Assembly (NCBI GenBank): GCA_011051755.1
Contig: DRKN01000172.1
Location: forward strand, 1 to 54,412
DNA: 54,412 nt
Source of the DNA: Gammaproteobacteria bacterium
GTDB taxonomy: Bacteria; Pseudomonadota; Gammaproteobacteria; SZUA-152
Direction: 5' to 3'
This document shows, in pieces, positions 28,854 to 35,886 of the stretch. A model generated the notes under the pieces. It had not been told where the DNA came from and did not search any database. It saw only the letters and a program-made list of their open reading frames with translations. A program made the translations under genes and the position numbers. Within the stretch, counting starts at the first letter, position 1. The number at the start of each line of letters is the position of its first letter.

Positions 28854-29168
28854 TCCGCCGGTCTGCCCGGTACCGTCCCTCAGGTATAAACCACATACAA
28901 AAGCCGGGTATTGCACGACCCATTCAAGCACTTGGGCGTTCGAACAAAAAGCCCCTGCCGTCCGTAGGGTGGGCATTGCCCACCATTTGCGAGAACACGG
29001 GTCATTTGCATGGATGGGCGGTGCCCAACGGGCAGCGGCCAAGTCGGGGTGGCATTCGCTGCACGCTGCAAGGAATTCAACCCGGAGAAGATGCCCCCTC
29101 CCTAAAGATCCCCTGCTCACTGCCGCTGAGAAGGCAGACCGTAGCAACCATACCTGGCCGAGGGCTGC
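28854..29168. other. repeat-filled gap before the sigma-factor gene
   Basis: Contains GTAGGGTGGGCATTGCCCAC at 28964 followed by TGGATGGGCGGTGCCCAAC near 29011 and a GCTGCAAGGAATTCAACCC word at about 29068. These three words recur together near 38250-38340 and in part at 42650. No gene or clear promoter is recognised. Confidence 0.55.
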
Positions 29169-29885
29169 ATGTACGACAACCTGGTGGAAAACCTGCACGA
29201 TGAACTGGTGCTGCGTTATGCACCATTGGTGAAGCGCATTGCCTACCACCTGAAGGCCCGCCTGCCCGCTACGGTGCTGGTGGATGACTTGCTGCAAGCC
29301 GGCATGATCGGTCTGTTGGAGGCGGCGAAAAAATACGACGCCAACCAGGGCGCCAGCTTCGAGACCTACGCCGGCATCCGTATCCGCGGCGCCATGCTCG
29401 ATGAGCTACGCCGCAACGACTGGGCGCCGAAGTCGGTACACCGCAAGGTGCGCGACATCACCGCCGCCATCCGCGAGATCGAGAACCGTGAGGGCCGCGA
29501 CGCACGCGACGAAGAGGTCGTCCAGGCCCTGGGCATCAGCAAGGCAGAGTATTTCAAGACCCTGCAGGACGTCTCCACCCACCGGGTACTCAGCTGGGAC
29601 GAGATCGGCATCGACGAAGATGCCATCGGCCAGTCCATCATGGACACCAAACCCGGCATTCAGGATCAGTTGGAAAAACAGCATTTCCGCGAACGCCTTT
29701 CCGAGGCCATCGCCACCCTGCCGGAGCGGGAAAAGATGACGGTGGCCCTGTACTACGAATCCGAACTCAATCTGCGCGAGATCGGTGGCGTGCTCAACGT
29801 CAGCGAATCCCGTGTCAGCCAGTTATTGAGTCAGGCGCATATTCGCCTGCGGGCTCGCATGAAGGACTGGATTGCGCAACAATAG
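29169..29885 (+). CDS. fliA: FliA-type (sigma-28) RNA polymerase sigma factor
   Basis: A 238-residue sigma factor with region 2 (VDDLLQAGMIGLLEAAKKYD, then FETYAGIRIRGAMLDELRR), region 3 (KVRDITAAIREIE) and region 4 (LNLREIGGVLNVSESRVSQL). Residues and length agree with FliA/RpoF, which reads class 3 flagellar promoters. No flagellar or chemotaxis gene lies near it; usual neighbours flhF, fleN and cheY are absent. It follows recR on the same strand after a repeat-filled gap, and no ribosome site is obvious before the ATG. Confidence 0.88.
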   Translation: MYDNLVENLHDELVLRYAPLVKRIAYHLKARLPATVLVDDLLQAGMIGLLEAAKKYDANQGASFETYAGIRIRGAMLDELRRNDWAPKSVHRKVRDITAAIREIENREGRDARDEEVVQALGISKAEYFKTLQDVSTHRVLSWDEIGIDEDAIGQSIMDTKPGIQDQLEKQHFRERLSEAIATLPEREKMTVALYYESELNLREIGGVLNVSESRVSQLLSQAHIRLRARMKDWIAQQ

Positions 29886-29910
29886 GTGTTTTCCACAACG
29901 CTAGACGATC

Positions 29911-30375
29911 ATGCCCGGATTCATATTCCAACCCGTGATGCGCAAACGCCGTCTCCACAACGCCACGCGCCTGCACGAACACAATTTTTCCAAGCTGTTG
30001 CTGGTCATCCCGGGTATCCGCGACATCACCGCCCCACTCTGCCTGCAAGGCCGTGGCGACACGCGCCTGGCGGTGGAAATCCTGGAAAAAAGCAAATACA
30101 CCACCACCTTTTCCCTGCAATTGCAACAATGTAGCAGCCACCGCTGGCTGCCCTCGCTGCACATGAAAGTCCGTACCTATCACGATCTCCATGTCGCCGA
30201 AGTTCTGGCCTTTCAAGGCCACCACCGGCTGAGCCCCCGCTACGCCTACCCTAACCCACGCATGTATCACCGCGATGAGAAATGGCAACTCAACCACTTT
30301 CTCGGCGACTGGCTCGACCACTGCCTGCACAGCCGTTGCATTTTCCGCGACAAAATCCAGCCCATCGACGCCTGA
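29911..30375 (+). CDS. DUF1249/YqiB-like protein
   Basis: A 154-residue protein with the family marks FSKLLLVIPG, KYTTTFSLQLQQ, LPSLHMKVRTYHDLHVAEVL and the C-terminal DEKWQLNHFLGDWLDHCL. In E. coli the relative yqiB sits between nudF and cpdA; its function is unknown. The start may be 29911 or an in-frame ATG at 29938. It lies 25 bases behind the sigma-factor gene. Confidence 0.88.
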   Translation: MPGFIFQPVMRKRRLHNATRLHEHNFSKLLLVIPGIRDITAPLCLQGRGDTRLAVEILEKSKYTTTFSLQLQQCSSHRWLPSLHMKVRTYHDLHVAEVLAFQGHHRLSPRYAYPNPRMYHRDEKWQLNHFLGDWLDHCLHSRCIFRDKIQPIDA

Positions 30376-30718
30376 AACGGGCATTCCAGATAGGCCACAG
30401 TCGGCCACAAAAAAAGATGGCGAGGTAAAAAACCGGTATTTCAGGTCGCTCGGCAACCGCTGTTTCAAGGATCAACCCCACTTCCAGCAGCCTCCCAGCC
30501 TTAAGAACAAGCCGGACTGTTCCGATAACTCATTGTGTAAGGATGGCAATCACTCTTTTATTCTGTGATTATTCTGTCGAGTGAGTAATATGTTTGCATC
30601 CGGCGCAACGCGAGTACGGCAGTCGCTGGCGGTAAGAATAATAATGATTGGTGCGTACCTGCGACAAATAGCGGATAAACTGCCCCGTACCTGCCAGCAA
30701 TGACACAAGAAGGTAACT
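30376..30718. other. intergenic stretch without a recognisable gene
   Basis: Only short unconvincing frames. TTATTCTGTGATTATTCTG near 30560 is a small direct repeat. The last 20 bases carry AAGAAGG, the ribosome site of the Sel1 gene. Confidence 0.5.
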
Positions 30719-31732
30719 ATGAATAGATGGGCCAAGTGTATTGTTTTTGTCCTGGCAATGGTGTTCAGTAATACGGCAGCCCTGGCGGCCGTGGATTATA
30801 TCCTAGAACAGAAGTTTCACGCTGAGCTTGTCAAGGCTGAACAGGGTGACGCCAAGGCACAATACGCTATTGGCGAGATGTATGAAAAAGGCAGAGGTGT
30901 TGAAAAGGATCCACGCCAGGCGTTCAGCTGGTATAGCAAGGCCACCCAGCAAGGCAATATGAGGGCCGAATACAAGCTGGGTATGGCCTATCTGAACGGC
31001 ATTGGCATCCGTAAAAATTACCGTAAAGCACACGATTGGCTCAATAAATCCAGTAATCAGGGATATGCGCGTGCCCAGTACTCCCTGGGGACACTCTATG
31101 AAAATGGCCTGGGTATGACGCAGGATCTTGATAAAGCCCTGGAATGGTACAAGCGAGCCCTCAGAGGCGGTTATGATGTGGCCGCCACAGGCATGCAGCG
31201 CGTAAACCAACGGCAAAAACGACAACGAGAGAAACTCAGCCAGCTTCGCCAGAAAGCCCTTGCCACGGCAAAAAAACTGAAGGAAAAGGCCCGACTACAA
31301 CCAAAACCGGTGGAACCCGCAACAGCACTTATACCGCTGACGACCAAACAACGGATACAGGCCGGCGGCTGGCAAAAACTCGGCAAGGCGGTCGAATACC
31401 TGCCCTCCGCCAATACCCACTGCGAGGATTTGGACAGCCGCATAGAATGCGAATCAATAACCTTGATGCGTAATATCGGTATAGCGGATATCAGCTTTCA
31501 GACCAAGGCCACCCTGTCCCACTTCAAAGAAGATGGCTCATTCACCATCTCGTACCGAAATAACGTACTGAAAATCACTATCACCGATGAAGAATTCGCC
31601 GGCTCCGGGGCAAAACTCCCGGTACGCGAGGGCTGGCAGGAAACAGAGCACAAACTGACCTGTGTGTTCGAAGATGACACACAGATAAACTGCAAGAAAA
31701 ACAAGCTGCGCAATATAAAATTACACCGTTAG
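30719..31732 (+). CDS. exported Sel1-repeat protein
   Basis: A 337-residue protein with a signal peptide (ending ALAAVDY) and at least three Sel1-like TPR repeats: GDAKAQYAIGEMYEKGRGV, GNMRAEYKLGMAYLNGIGI and GYARAQYSLGTLYENGLGM. A Lys/Gln-rich helical linker follows, then a C-terminal beta domain of about 120 residues not recognised (CEDLDSRIECESITLMR, LTCVFEDDTQINCKK). Sel1 repeats serve as protein-binding scaffolds in the periplasm. AAGAAGG lies seven bases before the ATG. A run of ten G begins at the last base of the stop codon. Confidence 0.85.
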   Translation: MNRWAKCIVFVLAMVFSNTAALAAVDYILEQKFHAELVKAEQGDAKAQYAIGEMYEKGRGVEKDPRQAFSWYSKATQQGNMRAEYKLGMAYLNGIGIRKNYRKAHDWLNKSSNQGYARAQYSLGTLYENGLGMTQDLDKALEWYKRALRGGYDVAATGMQRVNQRQKRQREKLSQLRQKALATAKKLKEKARLQPKPVEPATALIPLTTKQRIQAGGWQKLGKAVEYLPSANTHCEDLDSRIECESITLMRNIGIADISFQTKATLSHFKEDGSFTISYRNNVLKITITDEEFAGSGAKLPVREGWQETEHKLTCVFEDDTQINCKKNKLRNIKLHR

Positions 31733-31741
31733 GGGGGGGGG
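31732..31741. repeat. ten-G homopolymer tract
   Basis: G10 begins at the last base of the Sel1 gene stop codon, in the 36-base gap between two convergent genes. Such tracts mutate easily; here it can alter only the intergenic spacing, or reflect a sequencing error. Confidence 0.7.
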
Positions 31742-31768
31742 TTAGGAGGATGCGACTGACACAAGTAT

Positions 31769-34387
31769 TCAGGCAGCAAGCTGACGGGCCAGGGACTCCA
31801 GACTCTCGCGATCATGCAAAATGGTCTCCCAGAGACCGACCACGCAATGGGCATCGATGCCAAGCCGTTTCACCACCTCATCCAGCCGTTCAGCACGAAG
31901 CTCATCACCGACCTCGTCGTCCAGCAGGATATCCACCACCCGCAGCAGGTAAACGTAGTCCGCAAAGTCCCCGTCATAATCCACGCTATGATGCCGGGCA
32001 ACCGCTGTAATCACCTCTTCGGGCAATTGCCAGCTTCGCAGCAATTGCCCACCAATGTACGCATGACTCATTCCCAGCACACGTTTTTCGATGTCCACAA
32101 GTGGCGTCTCCGGTGACTGCGATTGGCAGTCCGCAATGATGTCACAAGCTTCCGCAAACTGGCTCGCCAGGAACAGATGGCCGATATTACGCAGCAGGGC
32201 CGACAGATAGGCCAGCCCGGGTTTGACACGCTTGCCTATGGGGCGCTGTGAGGCCAGCGCCTGGGCCATGGATCCGGCGGCCACCGCCTTCCACCAAAAA
32301 CCTTCACGCGCCAGCATGGCCTTGCCGCTGGCCGGCAGAGATCCCATAGCCACCAGCCCCAGTGCGATGCCCATGACGCCGTCGTAACCCAATACGGTGA
32401 CCACCGCTTTTTCGACGGACTCAATACGCCCCTGAAAGCCAAAAAACGGGGCATTGGCGTAGCGGATAATCTGTGCCGCAAGGGCGGGATCACTGGCCAC
32501 TATGTCGCTCAGTTCCCGGACATGAGCGTCCGGATCCTGCATCAGATTCAGCAGTTTTTGCCCCACATCGGACATCACCGGCAAACCGTCACTGGTTTTG
32601 AGCGCCGCAGAAATCCGTTTTTTCCAGGGGGCATGAATATCGATAACCTCCACCACAACGGAAGACTTTCCTTTTAAATGCCCCTTGCGCAGCATGACGG
32701 TCATTTCATCAGCAGGTAGTGGCCTGCTGTAATAATACCCCTGCATATAAGTGCAATTCAGTTTGCGTAAATAGGCCTCCTGCCCGGCCCCCTCCACGCC
32801 TTCCGCCACCGTTTCCAGCCCCAGAGAATGGGCCAGGTGAACGATGGAGTTGGTAATTGCCGCCGATTCACTATCGACCATGACATCCTTGACGAAACTG
32901 CGGTCGATTTTCAGCGTATCGATGGGGAAACGCTGCAAATAACTGAGTGAGGAATAGCCCGTACCAAAGTCGTCGATGGCGATGCGCACACCGAGATCCC
33001 GCAATGTCGTCAGAATCTCAATGGTGAGTTTGGGGTTGTTCATGGCGGCGCTTTCGGTAATTTCGAGTTCCAGCCAACGCGATTCCAGACCGGTTTCCTG
33101 CAACACCCCCCGCACCATGCTGAGCAGATTATTCTCATCATCGAACTGCAATGCGGAGAGATTGACCGCCACCCGCACCGGCGCCAGGCCCCGCTGTTGC
33201 CAGGCTTTGTTCTGGGCACAGGCAGTCCGCAACACCCATTCCCCCAAGGGAATAATCATGCCACTGGACTCGGCCAGGAGAATAAAATCCAGTGGCGGGA
33301 TCATACCCAGCTCGGGATGCTCCCAGCGAAGCAACGCCTCCAGAGCTTTCACCGTACCGGTCTTCGCGTCGAGGATAGGCTGATAATGGATAGAAAATTC
33401 ACCTCGCTCCATAGCATGACGCAGATCGGCCTCCAGAGTGAGGCGACGGGTCTCTTCCGCATGAATCTTGGCATTGAAAAAGCGCAGACAGGCGCGTCCC
33501 TGCTGTTTCGCCGTGTACATCGCGGCATCGGCATGTTTCATCAATAAACAGGCATCGTCGCCATCACTGGGGTAGATGGCAATGCCGATACTGGGCGTGC
33601 AGGCCACCCGTTGCTCTTTCAGAGCGATGGGCTGCGACAGGGATTGCAGGATCTGATGCGCGGCCTTTTCCGCATTGGCCGGGGAACCGATTCCCGTCAA
33701 CACACAGCCAAACTCGTCCCCGCCCAGGCGGGCAAGCATATCGCAACCACGCACACCGGCTACCAGCCGCTCACTCACCTGCTTCAACAGATGATCACCG
33801 GCATCATGCCCGTAGGTATCATTGACTGACTTAAAGCGGTCGAGGTCGATGAACAGCACCGCCAGTTTTTCCGTATTGCGTTCTGCCTGCAGCAGGCTGG
33901 CGCTCAGACGATCACGAAACAGGGCGTGATTGGGTAAACCCGTGAGAGGATCGTGGGTTGCCAGATGTTCCTGATCCAGCCGGGCCGCAGCCAGTTCGCC
34001 ATGTAACTGGCGACGTTCGAGGGTAAATCCCAGCGTACGCACCAACAACTGGGGATTGGTCTCGCCGCGCAGCAGATAATCCGCCGCACCAGCCGTACAC
34101 AGGGCCTTGGCTCGGGCCTCTTGCACCGGATCGGCCAGCAAGATCAGGGGAGTATCAGGCAGATACCGATCCTGCCATCGCTGTAAATTCTGACTTTTGT
34201 CGCCAAACCCCATCATATCGGCCACCACGATATCGAAGCGGCCAGCTTCAAGCATGGACTCCGCCGCCGCCAGATCAGCCGCATGCACCAGTCCGAAACA
34301 ACCCTTTCCTACACTGCGCAGAGCATCGACGACCCAGCGGACATTGCTGTCAATCAGCAGGATTCTGGCAGAAACTTCAGGTTTCAT
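31769..34387 (-). CDS. REC-GGDEF-EAL-HDOD signalling protein
   Basis: An 872-residue cytosolic protein joining four domains. Residues 1-125: receiver-like, with Asp57 (VVADMM) but without the acidic pair (LLIDSN) and with the Lys motif changed to LLRGE, so probably not phosphorylated. About 145-300: diguanylate cyclase with intact LGGDEF and an RGCD inhibitory site five residues before. About 320-565: phosphodiesterase with EALLRW and DDFGTGYSS. About 600-790: HDOD (SDVGQKLLNLMQDPDAHVREL, ASDPALAAQIIRYANAPFFG). Both c-di-GMP activities look intact. GGAG precedes the ATG. It ends convergently to the Sel1 gene. The fixed joining of an HDOD domain behind EAL is uncommon. Confidence 0.93.
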   Translation of the reverse strand: MKPEVSARILLIDSNVRWVVDALRSVGKGCFGLVHAADLAAAESMLEAGRFDIVVADMMGFGDKSQNLQRWQDRYLPDTPLILLADPVQEARAKALCTAGAADYLLRGETNPQLLVRTLGFTLERRQLHGELAAARLDQEHLATHDPLTGLPNHALFRDRLSASLLQAERNTEKLAVLFIDLDRFKSVNDTYGHDAGDHLLKQVSERLVAGVRGCDMLARLGGDEFGCVLTGIGSPANAEKAAHQILQSLSQPIALKEQRVACTPSIGIAIYPSDGDDACLLMKHADAAMYTAKQQGRACLRFFNAKIHAEETRRLTLEADLRHAMERGEFSIHYQPILDAKTGTVKALEALLRWEHPELGMIPPLDFILLAESSGMIIPLGEWVLRTACAQNKAWQQRGLAPVRVAVNLSALQFDDENNLLSMVRGVLQETGLESRWLELEITESAAMNNPKLTIEILTTLRDLGVRIAIDDFGTGYSSLSYLQRFPIDTLKIDRSFVKDVMVDSESAAITNSIVHLAHSLGLETVAEGVEGAGQEAYLRKLNCTYMQGYYYSRPLPADEMTVMLRKGHLKGKSSVVVEVIDIHAPWKKRISAALKTSDGLPVMSDVGQKLLNLMQDPDAHVRELSDIVASDPALAAQIIRYANAPFFGFQGRIESVEKAVVTVLGYDGVMGIALGLVAMGSLPASGKAMLAREGFWWKAVAAGSMAQALASQRPIGKRVKPGLAYLSALLRNIGHLFLASQFAEACDIIADCQSQSPETPLVDIEKRVLGMSHAYIGGQLLRSWQLPEEVITAVARHHSVDYDGDFADYVYLLRVVDILLDDEVGDELRAERLDEVVKRLGIDAHCVVGLWETILHDRESLESLARQLAA

Positions 34388-35011
34388 TAAAACTCCAGGT
34401 TACACATGTTGGAACAGGGCTAGCCAGTTTTACGCGGAATCTCAAGCCGGTTCATTGAAGCTCTTCATAATATCTACTTGTCGGCAACAGGCTTCCGCTT
34501 CTTTAAGGAGAAATAAGCTGAAAAACAAAAAATTATCAATCCAAACAACAAATAACAGACTGACAATTTATCGGTGGATATTCGCTTTGAACTGTGAGCA
34601 TAAACAGACCGGTTTACAAATCGCATTTTCAGATTAATTTAACAGCAAATGTAACGATGCAGCCCAACGCTGGATCAAGAAATTTACCGGGCGACGACCT
34701 ACCCTATTGTGCGCACGGCGCACACTACACCTGCCCGAAGCAGGCACCATGCGCACGATGACCTTTGGAATATAGTAACCCGCAGACGCTAACGGATCGG
34801 TAGAACTGTTTTTTTAAACCCAGCCCTGCCTTGATTCTCGGCAATCCGCATGTGCTGATTTCCACACACCTTCAACAACCCGGACAACAAGCGGCATGGA
34901 TAAATTTGACCGCCGAAAGGCGGTGGTTTTAACCTTAAAATGAGACGAATAAAAAGCCCATCTGCCATACTTGCAGATGGGCCATTCTAATTCTGGTTAT
35001 CGTGACAGCAG
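34388..35011. other. intergenic stretch with palindromic repeats and the adk terminator
   Basis: Contains GTGCGCACGGCGCAC plus CCTGC/GCAGG and TGCGCAC words around 34709-34756, which form a branched palindrome of a common dispersed type; a GNRA-loop hairpin ACCGCC-GAAA-GGCGGT at 34909-34924; and the adk terminator. No gene is recognised. The GGDEF/EAL promoter must lie just right of 34387. Confidence 0.55.
34951..34982 (-). terminator. rho-independent terminator of adk
   Basis: In the minus-strand transcript GCCCATCTGC and GCAGATGGGC form a ten-pair stem with a seven-base loop, followed by TTTTTATT. It begins about 30 bases after the adk stop codon. Confidence 0.92.
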
Positions 35012-35668
35012 CTAAGAGGCCTCTGCAAGCTTTTCCCCGATTGCCGTCAGAACCACCTCACTAGGACCAGCTGCATCGACATTCAGCAGCAAGCCTTCAT
35101 TTTCATAGAAACCGATGAGCGGTGCGGTCTTTTCATTATAGGTTTCCAGCCGATGCGAGATGGCCTCTGCAGTCTCATCTTCTCGCTGGATAACCGGGCC
35201 GCCACATTTATCACAGATACCTTCCTGCTGGGGGGGATTGCTTTTGACATTGTAAATCGCCTGACAATCGGCATTGGAGCAGGTACGACGAGTGGTCAGA
35301 CGATCCAGAATCACTTCGCGTTCAAGATTGAAATTGACCACCATATCCAGTTTGATATCCAGCTTTTCCAGCAGGCTCTTGAGCGCTTCGGCCTGGGGAA
35401 TCGTGCGTGGAAAACCATCCAGCAAAAATCCTTGTTCACAGTCCGCTTGCTGGAGACGCTGCGCCATAATGCCCATGATGAGATCATCTGACACAAGGTC
35501 ACCCGATGTCATCAGAGACTCTATCTGCTTGCCCAGTGGAGTGCCCGCAGCCACGGCACTGCGGAGAATATCGCCAGTGGAAATCTGCACCGAACCATCC
35601 AGCCCGGTCAATAGCTTTGCCACTGTGCCTTTACCCGCACCCGGGGCACCTAAAAGTATCAGTTTCAT
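35012..35668 (-). CDS. adk: adenylate kinase with zinc-binding LID
   Basis: A 218-residue long-form adenylate kinase interconverting ATP, ADP and AMP. It has the P-loop GAPGAGKGT, FLLDGFPRT, and the LID with four cysteines in two CxxxxC/CxxC pairs (TCSNADC, then ICDKCGG), a structural zinc site. Most gammaproteobacterial Adk carry a zinc-free LID, and the second residue after the P-loop (GTVAKLL rather than GTQA) also differs, so this form is unusual for the group and may have come from another phylum (for example a delta-type donor). AAGGCGA precedes the ATG; a strong terminator follows. Confidence 0.95.
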   Translation of the reverse strand: MKLILLGAPGAGKGTVAKLLTGLDGSVQISTGDILRSAVAAGTPLGKQIESLMTSGDLVSDDLIMGIMAQRLQQADCEQGFLLDGFPRTIPQAEALKSLLEKLDIKLDMVVNFNLEREVILDRLTTRRTCSNADCQAIYNVKSNPPQQEGICDKCGGPVIQREDETAEAISHRLETYNEKTAPLIGFYENEGLLLNVDAAGPSEVVLTAIGEKLAEAS

Positions 35669-35886
35669 TCAAATCGCCTTTTTTGTCGTTAAAAATAATA
35701 CCCGAACCCACATCCCGGCAAACCCGTGAGTCCAGGTGAACCATGTAACAATCAATCGACTATCGCGTAATCTCTCGCATGAAGAGTCAGGCGCAGAAAG
35801 ACAAAATCAGGCTCACAACGAAAACTCCAATTATCGTCAGAAGAGAATGACACACACCCAACCCGGGGTTTCTGGCAGACGACTGA

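Noticed and set aside
34909-34930. plus-strand terminator ACCGCC-GAAA-GGCGGT with GGTTTT
   Set aside because: No plus-strand gene ends nearby, so a terminator role is not supported; noted only as a hairpin in the gap.
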